Notes: generated from the sequence alone by a model not told the origin. Shown: positions 31,990 through 41,265, counted from the first letter of the stretch. The stretch: DNA of 64,000 nucleotides from UBA4615 sp046046245 (GCA_046046245.1 JBJOKE010000069.1:16294-80293), one strand, 5' to 3'. Numbers and translations are program-made.

Positions 31990-34116
31990 ATGAGGCCGCG
32001 CGCCCGCCCCGCGTCGACCCGCCCCGGCCGCGCGCCGGTCACGCTGCTGCTCGCCGCGGCCTGCGCGGCGATGGTCTCGCCGCCGGCGCGCGGCCAGACG
32101 CTCGACGACGTCCTCGTCTCGTCGGGACGCGCCGAGCAGCGCAGCTTCGACGCGCCGTCCGCCGTCCAGGCGATCGACGCGACGACGCTCCGCGAGGCCG
32201 GCCCGCAGGTGAACCTGTCGGAGGCATTGGGTCGCGCGCCCGGCATCGTCGTGCTGAACCGGCAGAACCACGCCCAGGACCTGCAGCTGTCGATCCGGGG
32301 ATTCGGGGCGCGCGCGACCTTCGGCATCCGCGGCGTGCGGCTGCTGGTCGACGGCATCCCCGCGACGATGCCCGACGGACAGGGCCAGGCGTCGACGGTC
32401 GCGCTGCCGTCGACCGACCGCATCGAGGTGCTGCGCGGGCCGCTCGCCCAGCTCCACGGCAACGCGTCGGGCGGCGTCGTGCAGGCCTGGACCCGCGATC
32501 CGCCCGCCGTGCCCGAGGTCGGCGTGCAGGGCTGGCTCGGCAGCTTCGGCACGCGCCGGGAGGGCCTGCAGGCAGGAGGCCGCAGCGGCGCGGCGGGCCT
32601 GGTCGTCGACCTCTCCGACTTCGCCACCGACGGCTGGCGTGCGCACGGCGCCGCGACGCGCCGGCAGCTCAACGCGAAGCTCGTCACCGAGGTCGGCGAC
32701 ACGCGCATCGACCTGGTGGCCAACGCGTTCCGCAGCCCCGAGGCCCTCGACCCGCTCGGCCTGACTCGCGCCCAGTGGGAGGCCGACCCGCGGCAGGCGC
32801 CGGCGATCGCGTTCGCGCAGAACACGCGAAAGCGCATCGACCAGGACCAGGTCGGCGTGCTGCTGCGCCAGCGGCTCGGCGGCGGCGACGTGCTCGCCGC
32901 GCGGCTGTACACCGGGCGGCGCGGCATCGACCAGTGGCTGGCGACCACCGCGAACGGCGTCGTCCGGCTCGACCGCGACTACGGCGGCATGGGGCTGCAG
33001 CACGCGGGCGAGCGCCGGGTCTCCGGCCTGCTCGGCGGCGACGGGCGGCTCGGCTGGGCCGTGGGCCTGGACTACGACCGGCAGGCCGAGGACCGGCGCG
33101 GCTACGACAACCTCGCCGGCGTCACCGGCACCGCATTGCGGCGCGACGAGCGCACCACCGTCGCGTCGCGCGGCCTCTACGCACAGGCGAACTGGCTGGC
33201 GCTGCCCGACTGGACGCTGACCGCGGGCCTGCGCGCGACCGAGGTCTCGTTCGCGACGCGCGATCGCCTCACGTCCGATGGCGACGGCAGCGGTGACCGG
33301 CGCTTGCGCGCGACGAACCCGGTGATCGGCCTGACCTGGCATGCCGCCGAGACCCTCAACGTCTACGCGCAGTGGGGCCGAGGCCTCGAGACGCCGACCG
33401 CGGCCGAGCTCGCCTACGCGCCCGGCGGCACGCCGACGACGATCGCGAACCGCTTCAACGCCGGCCTCGAGGCATCGCGCAGCGTGCACCGCGAGATCGG
33501 GGTCAAGTGGCGGCCCGACGAGCGCCAGCGGATCGACCTCGCGGTGTTCTCGATCGACACGCGCGACGAACTGGTGCCGCTGTTCTCCAGCGGCGGGCGC
33601 ACCACCTTCCAGAACGCCGGCCAGACCGCTCGAGAGGGCCTCGAGGCCGCGTGGCGCGCGCGCCTGACGCCGCAGGTCTCGGCGCTCGCGTCGCTGACCC
33701 TGCTCGATGCGAGCTTCGTCGACGCGTTCGCCCGCGCCGATGGCTCGGGCACGGTGCCCGCGGGCAACGCGCTGCCCGGCACGCCGCGACGGCTGGGCTT
33801 CGCCGAGCTCGCATGGCGCGCGTCGGCCGCACCGCGCGAGCCGACCCACGTCGCGCTCGAGCTGGTCCATGCCGCCGGGCTGTACGTCGACGACGCGAAC
33901 GCCGACCGGACCGACGGCTACACGCTCGCGAACCTGCGGGCCGCGATCGGCTGGCGCGCCGGGCCGTGGCGCCTCGTGCTGCACGGCCGCGTCGACAACC
34001 TCGCCGACCGACGCCACGTGGGCTCGGTGATCGTCAACGAGGCCAGCGGTCGGTTCTTCGAGCCGGGTCCGGGGCGGGCATGGCTGGTCGGCGCGTCGGC
34101 GTCGCTCGCGTTCTGA
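31990..34116 (+). CDS. TonB-dependent outer-membrane receptor
   Basis: A 708-residue receptor with a signal peptide (cleavage near ARG-Q, residue ~36), a TonB box-like start (TLDDVLVSSGR), a plug domain (~45-160; VNLSEALGRAPGIVV, LSIRGFGARATFGIRG, DRIEVLRGPLAQLHG) and a 22-strand barrel. The barrel ends in ASASLAF, with the terminal phenylalanine required for outer-membrane insertion. It resembles FecA-type siderophore receptors, but the ligand cannot be read. No Fur box is visible just upstream. No TonB, ExbBD or PepSY partner is adjacent. It is convergent with pilU. Confidence 0.9.
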   Translation: MRPRARPASTRPGRAPVTLLLAAACAAMVSPPARGQTLDDVLVSSGRAEQRSFDAPSAVQAIDATTLREAGPQVNLSEALGRAPGIVVLNRQNHAQDLQLSIRGFGARATFGIRGVRLLVDGIPATMPDGQGQASTVALPSTDRIEVLRGPLAQLHGNASGGVVQAWTRDPPAVPEVGVQGWLGSFGTRREGLQAGGRSGAAGLVVDLSDFATDGWRAHGAATRRQLNAKLVTEVGDTRIDLVANAFRSPEALDPLGLTRAQWEADPRQAPAIAFAQNTRKRIDQDQVGVLLRQRLGGGDVLAARLYTGRRGIDQWLATTANGVVRLDRDYGGMGLQHAGERRVSGLLGGDGRLGWAVGLDYDRQAEDRRGYDNLAGVTGTALRRDERTTVASRGLYAQANWLALPDWTLTAGLRATEVSFATRDRLTSDGDGSGDRRLRATNPVIGLTWHAAETLNVYAQWGRGLETPTAAELAYAPGGTPTTIANRFNAGLEASRSVHREIGVKWRPDERQRIDLAVFSIDTRDELVPLFSSGGRTTFQNAGQTAREGLEAAWRARLTPQVSALASLTLLDASFVDAFARADGSGTVPAGNALPGTPRRLGFAELAWRASAAPREPTHVALELVHAAGLYVDDANADRTDGYTLANLRAAIGWRAGPWRLVLHGRVDNLADRRHVGSVIVNEASGRFFEPGPGRAWLVGASASLAF

Positions 34117-34128
34117 GCGGGCGCGCCG

Positions 34129-35322
34129 TCAGACGATGTCCAGGTGCTCGGTCCCCGCGTTCAGGTCGCGCGTGCTGCGCTTGCTGTTGAGCTTGATGTT
34201 GAGCCGCAGGTCGTTGACCGAGTCGGCGTTTCGCAGCGCGTCCTCGTAGACGACGAGCCCGCGCTCGTAGAGATCGAACAGCGCCTGGTCGAAGGTCTGC
34301 ATCCCGAGCTCGCGCGACTTCTTCATCACGTCCTTGATGCCCGAGACCTCGCCCTTGAAGACGAGGTCGCTGACCAGCGGCGTGTTGAGCAGCACCTCGA
34401 TCGCCGGCACCCGGCCCTTGCCCGAGGCGAGCGGCAGCAGCCGCTGCGAGACGATCGCCTTCAGGTTCAGCGACAGGTCCATCAGCAGCTGCTGGCGCCG
34501 TTCCTCGGGGAAGAAGTTGATGATCCGGTCGAGCGCCTGGTTGGCGCTGTTGGAGTGCAGCGTGGCCATGCACAGATGGCCGGTCTCGGCGAAGGCGATC
34601 GCATGCTCCATCGTCTCGCGGTCCCGGATCTCGCCGATCATGATCACGTCGGGCGCCTGCCGCAGCGTGTTCTTCAGCGCGATCTCCCAGCTGTCGGTGT
34701 CGACGCCGACCTCGCGGTGCGTGACGATGCAGTGGCGGTGGGGATGCACGAACTCCACCGGATCCTCGATCGTCACGATGTGGCCCTGGCTGTTCTCGTT
34801 GCGGTAGCCGATCATCGCCGCGAGCGAGGTCGACTTGCCCGAGCCGGTCGCGCCGACCATGATGACCAGACCGCGCTTGGTCATCGCGAGGTCGCGCATG
34901 ACCAGCGGCAGGTTCAGGTCCTCGAAGTTCGGGATGTGGCTCTGGATGGTCCGCAGCACGACGCCGACGCGGCCGAGCTGCATGAACACGTTGACGCGGA
35001 AGCGGCCGATGCCGGCCGGGCTGATCGCGAAGTTCAGCTCCTTCTTCGCCTCGAACTCGCCGGCCTGGCGGTCGTTCATCAGCGCGCGGGCGAGTTCCAC
35101 CGTGTGCTGCGGCGTCAGCGGCACGTTCGAGACCGGCGTCAGCTTGCCGTCGATCTTGAACGCGGGCGGGAACTCGGCCGTCAGGAACAGGTCCGAGCCC
35201 CGCTTCGAGATCATCAGCTTCAGCAGGTCCTGCAGGAACTTCGAGGCCTGCTCGCGTTCCATGCCGAGCGAGCGGGTTCCTCCGGCCGGGTTCGCCGTCG
35301 ATCTGGGGTCCGGGGCTGCCAT
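34129..35322 (-). CDS. pilU: Type IV pilus retraction-associated ATPase PilU
   Basis: A 397-residue PilT-family hexameric ATPase. Walker A is GATGSGKSTSLAA (~residue 165), followed by the Asp box (IEDPVEFVHPHRHCIVTHRE), Walker B (VIMIGEIRDRETME) and the His box (ATLHSNSANQALDRIINFFP). The C-terminal region after residue 350 (LNIKLNSKRSTRDL) is longer than in PilT, as usual for PilU. It follows pilT by 22 bases. The ATG at 35322 is used; an in-frame ATG at 35262 would remove 20 poorly conserved residues. Confidence 0.95.
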   Translation of the reverse strand: MAAPDPRSTANPAGGTRSLGMEREQASKFLQDLLKLMISKRGSDLFLTAEFPPAFKIDGKLTPVSNVPLTPQHTVELARALMNDRQAGEFEAKKELNFAISPAGIGRFRVNVFMQLGRVGVVLRTIQSHIPNFEDLNLPLVMRDLAMTKRGLVIMVGATGSGKSTSLAAMIGYRNENSQGHIVTIEDPVEFVHPHRHCIVTHREVGVDTDSWEIALKNTLRQAPDVIMIGEIRDRETMEHAIAFAETGHLCMATLHSNSANQALDRIINFFPEERRQQLLMDLSLNLKAIVSQRLLPLASGKGRVPAIEVLLNTPLVSDLVFKGEVSGIKDVMKKSRELGMQTFDQALFDLYERGLVVYEDALRNADSVNDLRLNIKLNSKRSTRDLNAGTEHLDIV

Positions 35323-35344
35323 CGTGGGGGGTGTCCTGCCGGGC

Positions 35345-36388
35345 TCAGCCCGGGAAATTGTCCTTGTTGGCCGCGGCCGAACGGGCCTCGGCCATCGAGA
35401 TCTGGCCGCGGCGGACGAGATCGGTGAGGCACTGGTCGAGCGTCTGCATGCCGACCGACGCGCCGGTCTGGATCGCGGCGTTCATCTGCGCGATCTTGGC
35501 CTCGCGGATCAGGTTCCGGATCGCGGGCGTGCCGATCATGATCTCGTGCGCCGCGACCCGGCCGCTGCCGTCCTTGGTCTTCAGCAGCGACTGCGAGATG
35601 ACCGCCTTCAGCGACTCCGACAGCATCGCGCGGATCATCTCCTTCTCGGCGGCCGGGAACACGTCGATGATCCGGTCGATCGTCTTGGCCGCGCTCGAGG
35701 TGTGCAGCGTGCCGAACACCAGGTGGCCGGTCTCGGCCGCGGACATCGCCAGGCGGATCGTCTCGAGGTCGCGCAGCTCGCCCACCAGGATGATGTCCGG
35801 GTCCTCGCGCAGCGCCGAGCGCAGCGCGTTGTTGAACGACAGCGTGTGCGGTCCGACCTCGCGCTGGTTGATCAGGCAGCGCTTGGAGTCGTGGACGAAC
35901 TCGATCGGGTCCTCGACCGTCAGGATGTGGCCGTAGACGTTCTCGTTCACGTGGTTGATCATCGCCGCCAGCGTCGTCGACTTGCCCGAGCCGGTGGGGC
36001 CGGTGACGAGGACGAGGCCGCGCGGCTGCAGCGCCAGCTCGGCGAAGATCTTGGGCGCGTTCAGGTCCTCGAGCGACAGGATCTTGGACGGGATGGTCCG
36101 CATCACCGCGCCGGCGCCGCGATTCTGCTGGAACGCGTTGACGCGGAAGCGCGCGAGGCCCGGGATCGCGAACGAGAAGTCGCACTCCAGGTTCTCCTCG
36201 TAGTCCTTGCGCTGCGAGTCGTTCATGATGTCGTAGATCATCCCGTGCACCGCCTCGTGCTCCATCGGCGGCAGGTTGATCCGTCGGACGTCGCCATGCA
36301 CGCGGATCATCGGCGGCAGTCCCGCCGACAGGTGCAGGTCCGACGCCTTGTTCTTCACCGCGAATGCGAGCAGTTCCGCAATGTCCAT
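35345..36388 (-). CDS. pilT: Type IV pilus twitching motility ATPase PilT
   Basis: A 347-residue retraction motor for type IV pili, starting MDIAELLAFAVKNKASDLHL as PilT does. Walker A is TGPTGSGKSTTLAA, the Asp box EDPIEFVHDSKRCLINQREV, Walker B ILVGELRDLETI, and the His box GTLHTSSAAKTIDRIIDVFP. The C-terminal AIRNLIREAKIAQM motif, needed for retraction in characterised PilT, is intact. The ATG at 36388 overlaps, on the opposite strand, the candidate start codon of the YggS gene. It is co-transcribed with pilU. Confidence 0.97.
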   Translation of the reverse strand: MDIAELLAFAVKNKASDLHLSAGLPPMIRVHGDVRRINLPPMEHEAVHGMIYDIMNDSQRKDYEENLECDFSFAIPGLARFRVNAFQQNRGAGAVMRTIPSKILSLEDLNAPKIFAELALQPRGLVLVTGPTGSGKSTTLAAMINHVNENVYGHILTVEDPIEFVHDSKRCLINQREVGPHTLSFNNALRSALREDPDIILVGELRDLETIRLAMSAAETGHLVFGTLHTSSAAKTIDRIIDVFPAAEKEMIRAMLSESLKAVISQSLLKTKDGSGRVAAHEIMIGTPAIRNLIREAKIAQMNAAIQTGASVGMQTLDQCLTDLVRRGQISMAEARSAAANKDNFPG

Positions 36389-37256
36389 GAATGCCTCGAC
36401 GGCCGACGCCGGTACCGGGATCCCCGATGCTAGGAACCCGCCGGGCGGCGCGCTCCCTTCCTCCGAAGACCCGTCCCCCGGTGCGACGGACGGTGCGACC
36501 GCGTTGCGGTCCCGCCACGATGCGGTGCGGGATCGGATCGCGGCGGCCGCACGGGCCCACGGACGCGCGCCGGACGGCGTCGTGCTGCTCGCGGTGAGCA
36601 AGACCTTCGACGCCGACGCGGTGCTGGCGCTCGCGGCCTGCGGGCAACGGGACTTCGGCGAGAACTATTTGCAGGAAGCGCTGCCGAAGATGGCAGCCGT
36701 TCGCGACCGGTGGCCGACGGCAGCGTCCGGACGGTCGGATCCGGCCGATCCGCGCGCGGCCGCGCCGGCGGACGGACCCCTCTGGCACTTCATCGGACCG
36801 ATCCAGTCGAACAAGACCCGGCCGATCGCCGAGGGCTTCGACTGGGTGCATTCGGTGGACCGGGACAAGGTCGCGCGCCGCCTGTCCGAGCAGCGCCCCG
36901 AGGGGGCGCCGCCGCTGCAGGTCTGCATCCAGGTCGACGTCAGCGGCGAGGCGACCAAGAGCGGCTGCGATCCCGACGAAGCGGTCGAGCTCGGACGGCT
37001 GGTGGCGACGCTGCCGCGGCTGCGGCTGCGCGGCGTGATGGCGATCCCGGCGCCGCTCGACGAGCCGGCCGCGCAGCGCGCGCAGTTCGCGCGGGTGCGG
37101 GCGGTCTACGAGCGGATGCGCGACGCGGGCCTGCCGGTCGATACGCTGTCGATGGGGATGTCGGGCGACCTGGAGGCCGCGGTCGCCGAGGGGGCGACGA
37201 TCGTGCGGGTGGGGACGGCGCTGTTCGGGGAGCGAGCCGGGAAGCGGGCGCTGTGA
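36381..37256 (+). CDS. YggS-family pyridoxal phosphate homeostasis protein
   Basis: A PLP-binding TIM-barrel protein of the YggS/PLPBP family, which buffers free PLP. The lysine lies in VVLLAVSKTFDADAV, followed by FGENYLQEAL, WHFIGPIQSNKTRP and the C-terminal SMGMSGDLEAAVAEGATIVRVG. About 20 extra residues rich in Pro/Ala/Asp are inserted before WHFIGPIQ. The start is unsettled: ATGs at 36381 and 36387 overlap the pilT start, while recognisable similarity begins near a TTG at 36504 (250 residues). Typical members are about 230 residues, so the first 40 may not be translated. The pilT-YggS divergent pairing is common. Confidence 0.88.
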   Translation: MSMNASTADAGTGIPDARNPPGGALPSSEDPSPGATDGATALRSRHDAVRDRIAAAARAHGRAPDGVVLLAVSKTFDADAVLALAACGQRDFGENYLQEALPKMAAVRDRWPTAASGRSDPADPRAAAPADGPLWHFIGPIQSNKTRPIAEGFDWVHSVDRDKVARRLSEQRPEGAPPLQVCIQVDVSGEATKSGCDPDEAVELGRLVATLPRLRLRGVMAIPAPLDEPAAQRAQFARVRAVYERMRDAGLPVDTLSMGMSGDLEAAVAEGATIVRVGTALFGERAGKRAL

Positions 37257-37505
37257 AGGACGGGTACAGACCGGCGCCCAGGCCGGCGTCCGCCGGGGTC
37301 CCGCTCTCGTGAGCCCGGGTGGGCCTCGGGAGCCCGCCGCATCGAGGCGGTCGCTGTGCCATCCGCGAGCGGTGCTCGCCGACATCCCGGATCCGCCATT
37401 CGAGGCCCGCTCCGCGGGCGGCGGACAGGGCTCGCAGGGACCCCTGCTGTGCCGGGCGGAACGCGCTCGCGCAGCGTGCGCCGCGCGTCCCCCGGCGCGT
37501 GCTCG
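37257..37505. other. Gene-free gap between convergent YggS and rpsT genes
   Basis: No coding pattern or RNA gene is recognised. One small hairpin, CCGGCG-TC-CGCCGG (37283-37296), lies about 25 bases past the YggS stop and may help termination. The rest is uniform GC-rich sequence without T-runs. Confidence 0.4.
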
Positions 37506-37772
37506 TTACGCCGCCATCCGCTTCAGCGCGGCGGACAGGCGGCTCTTGTAACGCGACGCCGCGTTCTTGTGGATGATCTTCTTGTCGGCGATCGCGTCGA
37601 TCACGCTCTGCGAGGCGCGCAGCTGGGCGGTGGCGGCCGCCTTGTCGCCGGCGGCGACGGCCTTGCGGACCGACTTGATCGCGGTGCGCAGGCGCGAGCG
37701 CAGGCTGGAGTTGTGCGCGTTCTGCTTGGCGGCCTGGCGGGCGCGCTTGCGAGCGGAAGCGATGTTGGCCAT
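37506..37772 (-). CDS. rpsT: 30S ribosomal protein S20
   Basis: An 88-residue basic helical protein that binds 16S rRNA early in 30S assembly. It starts MANIASARKRARQAAKQNAH and ends RYKSRLSAALKRMAA, both diagnostic. The ATG at 37772 has GAGAGA about six bases upstream. The roughly 100-base leader before the start holds a strong hairpin. It is divergent from murJ, an arrangement widely seen in betaproteobacteria. Confidence 0.98.
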   Translation of the reverse strand: MANIASARKRARQAAKQNAHNSSLRSRLRTAIKSVRKAVAAGDKAAATAQLRASQSVIDAIADKKIIHKNAASRYKSRLSAALKRMAA

Positions 37773-37800
37773 GCGAAGATCTCTCGGTTGGTGCGTCGCG

Positions 37801-37833
37801 GCGCGGCCCTCCGGTCTGCCGGAGACGCCGCGC
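37801..37833 (-). promoter_or_regulatory. Hairpin in the rpsT 5' leader
   Basis: GCGCGGC/GCCGCGC (37801-37807 and 37827-37833) encloses CTCCGG-TCTG-CCGGAG (37809-37824). It lies 29 to 61 bases upstream of the rpsT ATG. S20 is known to control its own synthesis in E. coli; this structure could play such a part, but no shared sequence with the E. coli leader is claimed. Confidence 0.45.
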
Positions 37834-37868
37834 ACCTTCGGACGCAGGAAAATTCGGGAAAGCCTTGA

Positions 37869-37874
37869 AGTATA
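37869..37874 (-). promoter_or_regulatory. Predicted -10 element of rpsT
   Basis: On the minus strand TATACT (five of six consensus) sits in CTTATACTTCAAGG, an A/T-rich island. It would give an rpsT leader of about 90 bases. No clear -35 element. Confidence 0.4.
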
Positions 37875-37932
37875 AGACGTTTGCCGCATCGCCCGCAAGT
37901 CGGCCCCGCGCCGCGTTCTCTGGGGCCGGCAC

Positions 37933-39492
37933 GTGAACCTGCTGCGATCGGCCGCGACCGTCAGCGGGCTCACGCTGCTGTCGCGGATCACCGGCCTCGT
38001 CCGAGAGACGCTCACCGCGTCGATCTTCGGTGCGTCCGCGCTCACCGACGCGTTCTTCGTCGCCTTCCGGCTGCCCAACCTGCTGCGCCGGATGTTCGCC
38101 GAGGGCGCGTTCTCGCAGGCCTTCGTGCCGATCCTCGGCGCGGTCAGGGAGGGCGGCGACGAGACCCGCACGCGGGCCGTGATCGAGCACGTCGCCACCG
38201 TGCTCTTCTGGACCCTGGTGCTCGTCTCGGCGCTGGGCGTGGTCGCGGCGCCGGTGCTGGTCTGGGCGTTGGCCTCCGGCCTGCGCGCCGAGCCCGAGGC
38301 CTTCGCGGTCGGCGTCGTCATGACCCGCTGGATGTTCCCGTACATCCTGCTGATCTCGATGGTGGCGCTCGCCGCCGGCGTGCTGAACACCTGGCGGCGC
38401 TTCGCGGTGCCGGCGTTCACGCCGGTGCTGCTCAACCTGTCCTTCATCGGCGCGGCGCTCGTGCTCGCGCCCCGGTTCGACCCTCCGGTCTACGCGCTCG
38501 CAGCCGGCGTGCTGATCGGCGGCGTCGCGCAGCTCGCGATCCAGGTGCCGGCACTGATGCGCATCGGGATGCTGCCGAGGCTGTCGTTCGACCCGCGCCC
38601 GGCCTGGGCCGATCCGGAGGTCCGTCGGATCGTCCGCCAGATGGGCCCGGCGGTGCTCTCGGTGTCGGTCGCCCAGCTGAGCCTCATCGTCAACACCCAC
38701 ATCGCCTCCCGGATCGGTCCCGGCGCGGTCTCCTGGGTCTCGTACGGCGACCGGCTGATGGAGTTCCCGACCGCGATGCTCGGTGTGGCACTGGGCACGG
38801 TGCTGCTGCCGAGCCTGTCGCGCGCGAGCGCGGCCGGCCGCACCGACGAGTACGCCGCACTGCTCGACTGGGGGCTGCGGCTGGCGGTGCTGCTCGCGCT
38901 GCCCTGCATGGCCGGGCTCGCGCTGATGGCCGAACCGCTGACCGCCCTGCTCTTCCACTACGGCCGCTTCGACGCGCACGATCTCGCGATGACCAGCCGG
39001 ACGGTGCTCGCCTATTCGGTCGGGCTGCTCGGGCTGGTCGCGGTCAAGATCCTCGCGCCCGGCTTCTACGGCAAGCAGGACGTCCGCACGCCGTTCCGCA
39101 TCGCGGTGATCGTGCTTGCGATCACCCAGCTGCTGAACCTGGCGTTCGTGCCCTGGCTGCAGCATGCGGGCCTCGCGCTGTCGATCTCGGTGGCCGCGCT
39201 CGCCAACGCCGGCCTGCTGCTCGCCGGGCTGCTGCGCCGGGGCATCTACGTGCCGCAGCCGGGCTGGGTCGGCTTCGCGGCCCGCGTGGCGCTCGCGCTC
39301 GCGCTGATGATCGCGCTGCTCGCCATGGCGGTTCCGCAGATCGACTGGGTCGCGATGCGCGCGCAGCCGCTGGCGCGGATCGCGCTCGCGCTCGGCCTGG
39401 TCGCGGCCGCCGCCGCCGTCTACCTGGGCACGCTGGCCGCGCTCGGCCTGCGCCTGCGCCAGTTCGTCCGCAGAACCGGAGATACCCGTTGA
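37933..39492 (+). CDS. murJ: Lipid II flippase MurJ
   Basis: A 519-residue, 14-helix MOP-superfamily protein that flips lipid II for peptidoglycan synthesis. It starts MNLLRSAATVSGLTLLSRIT and has FFVAFRLPNLLRRMFAEGAF, the MurJ signature with conserved arginines, then NTHIASRIGPGAVSWVSYGDR with MEFP. The start is GTG at 37933. It ends in a TTGA overlap with proC and is divergent from rpsT. Confidence 0.96.
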   Translation: MNLLRSAATVSGLTLLSRITGLVRETLTASIFGASALTDAFFVAFRLPNLLRRMFAEGAFSQAFVPILGAVREGGDETRTRAVIEHVATVLFWTLVLVSALGVVAAPVLVWALASGLRAEPEAFAVGVVMTRWMFPYILLISMVALAAGVLNTWRRFAVPAFTPVLLNLSFIGAALVLAPRFDPPVYALAAGVLIGGVAQLAIQVPALMRIGMLPRLSFDPRPAWADPEVRRIVRQMGPAVLSVSVAQLSLIVNTHIASRIGPGAVSWVSYGDRLMEFPTAMLGVALGTVLLPSLSRASAAGRTDEYAALLDWGLRLAVLLALPCMAGLALMAEPLTALLFHYGRFDAHDLAMTSRTVLAYSVGLLGLVAVKILAPGFYGKQDVRTPFRIAVIVLAITQLLNLAFVPWLQHAGLALSISVAALANAGLLLAGLLRRGIYVPQPGWVGFAARVALALALMIALLAMAVPQIDWVAMRAQPLARIALALGLVAAAAAVYLGTLAALGLRLRQFVRRTGDTR

Positions 39493-40325
39493 ACGACCTC
39501 CTCTCGTCCGTCCGCATCGCCTTCGTCGGCGGCGGCAACATGGCCTCCGCGCTGATCGGCGGCCTGATCGCGCGCGGCGCGCTGCCCGGTCGCCTCGCGG
39601 CGATCGACCCGTCCGACGCGCAGCGCGCCTCGCTTGCCGAGCGCTTCGGCATCGCCACCCATGCGGCGGCCTCGGCCGACGCACTGGCGGCCGATGTCGT
39701 CGTGCTCGCCGTCAAGCCGCAGCAGATGCGCGACGCGGTGGCGGCCGCAGCGCCGCACCTGCGCTCGACGCTGGTGCTGTCGGTCGCCGCGGGCGTGCGA
39801 GCCGAGGACCTGTCGCGCTGGCTCGGCGGGCACGGGCGGATCGTCCGCACGATGCCGAACACGCCGGCGCTGGTCGGCCTGGGCGCGACCGGGCTCGCAT
39901 CCCTGCCCGGTACCTCCGAGGCCGACCGGACGCTCGCCGAGGCGATCGTCGGCGCGGTGGGCATCGCGGTCTGGGTCGACGACGAGTCGAAGCTCGACGC
40001 GGTGACCGCGCTGAGCGGCAGCGGGCCGGCCTACGTCTTCCGGTTCATCGAATCGATGATCGACGGCGGCATCGCGCTCGGGCTGTCGGCCGAACAGGCG
40101 CGTCGCCTCGCGCTGCAGACCGCCCTCGGCGCGGCGACGCTCGCCTCGACCTCCGACGAGCCGCCGTCGGTGCTGCGCGAGCGCGTGACCTCGAAGGGCG
40201 GCACGACCGCCGCCGGGCTGGCGGTGATGGCCGAACGCGGACTGCCTGCGACGGTGGCCGACGCGATGGCGGCCGCGTGCCGGCGCTCGGAGGAACTCGG
40301 CCGGGAGTTCGGCACGGGCGGCTGA
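39489..40325 (+). CDS. proC: Pyrroline-5-carboxylate reductase
   Basis: A 278-residue NAD(P)H-dependent enzyme making proline from pyrroline-5-carboxylate. The Rossmann motif is AFVGGGNMASALIGGL, with VLAVKPQQM, VRTMPNTPALVGLGATGL, and the signature ALSGSGPAYVFRFIESM and VTSKGGTTAAGL. The start is a TTG at 39489 that overlaps the murJ stop (TTGA); GGAG at 39478-39481 supports it. With proA at 28 kb, two proline steps are in the window. Confidence 0.96.
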   Translation: MNDLLSSVRIAFVGGGNMASALIGGLIARGALPGRLAAIDPSDAQRASLAERFGIATHAAASADALAADVVVLAVKPQQMRDAVAAAAPHLRSTLVLSVAAGVRAEDLSRWLGGHGRIVRTMPNTPALVGLGATGLASLPGTSEADRTLAEAIVGAVGIAVWVDDESKLDAVTALSGSGPAYVFRFIESMIDGGIALGLSAEQARRLALQTALGAATLASTSDEPPSVLRERVTSKGGTTAAGLAVMAERGLPATVADAMAAACRRSEELGREFGTGG

Positions 40326-40330
40326 GCGCG

Positions 40331-40363
40331 GCGCGGGCGGTCCCGCAGGCGGGCGACCCGCGC
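40331..40363. terminator. Hairpin between convergent proC and ubiA
   Basis: GCGCGGG (40331-40337) pairs with CCCGCGC (40357-40363), with a smaller CCCG/CGGG stem inside. It occupies most of the 58-base gap. There is no T-run. Confidence 0.4.
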
Positions 40364-40383
40364 TCGAGGACCAGGGCCGCCGC

Positions 40384-41265
40384 TCAGGCGAGCACGTGAT
40401 CCGCCAGGATCCCGGCGAACACCGCTGCGCCGAACCAGGTGTTGTGGTTGAACGCGCGGAAGCAGCCGGCCCGGTCGCGGTCGCGGATCAGCGTCCAGTG
40501 GTAGACCGCGATGCCGGCCGCGACCGCGAGCCCGACGTGGTAGGCAGGCCCGAGCTCCTCGATCCGCCCCACCAGCGCCAGCAGCGCGATCGCGGCCGCG
40601 TAGCAGGCCATCACCGCGGCCACGTCGAAGCGCCCGAAGGTGATCGCCGAGGTGCGGATGCCGATCTGCAGGTCGTCGTCGCGGTCCACCATCGCGTACT
40701 CGGTGTCGTAGGCGATCGCCCAGCAGACGTTGGCCGCGTGCATCACCCACGCGGACAGCGGCAGCGCCCCCTGCAGCGCGGCCCAGGCCATCGGGATGCC
40801 GAAGCCGAACGCGATGCCGAGATAGGCCTGCGGAATCGCGAGGAAGCGCTTGGTGAACGGATAGCTGCCGGCGAGGAACGCCGCGACGCAGGCGAGCGCC
40901 CAGGTCAGCCCGTTCATCGGGAGCACCAGCAGCAGCGAGACCAGCGACAGCCCGACGAACAGCGCCAGCGCCTCCGCGGGACGGATCAGGCCGGCGGTGA
41001 GCGGCCGGTCCTTCGTGCGCTCGACGTGCCGGTCGAAGTCGCGATCGGCCCAGTCGTTGATCGCGCAGCCGGCCGAGCGCATCAGCAGCGTGCCGACGCA
41101 GAAGGCGATCAGCTCGTAGGTCGGCGGGCGACCGTGACCGGCGACGAACAGCGCCCACAGGGTGGGCCACAGCAGCAGCAGCGTGCCGATCGGCCTGTGC
41201 AGCCGGAGCAGGCGCGCGTAGAGCGACCAGCGCGGCTCCGGGGCGGCGGACGGACTCGCGTTCAC
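40384..41265 (-). CDS. ubiA: 4-hydroxybenzoate polyprenyltransferase
   Basis: A 293-residue membrane prenyltransferase that attaches the isoprenoid tail to 4-hydroxybenzoate in ubiquinone synthesis. The two aspartate motifs are present: NDWADRDFDRHVERTKDRP (~residue 70) and DTEYAMVDRDDDLQIGI (~residue 190). It begins RWSLYARLLRLHRPIGTLLL. The GTG start at 41265 overlaps the stop of the ComEA-like gene by four bases (GTGA). Confidence 0.95.
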   Translation of the reverse strand: MNASPSAAPEPRWSLYARLLRLHRPIGTLLLLWPTLWALFVAGHGRPPTYELIAFCVGTLLMRSAGCAINDWADRDFDRHVERTKDRPLTAGLIRPAEALALFVGLSLVSLLLVLPMNGLTWALACVAAFLAGSYPFTKRFLAIPQAYLGIAFGFGIPMAWAALQGALPLSAWVMHAANVCWAIAYDTEYAMVDRDDDLQIGIRTSAITFGRFDVAAVMACYAAAIALLALVGRIEELGPAYHVGLAVAAGIAVYHWTLIRDRDRAGCFRAFNHNTWFGAAVFAGILADHVLA

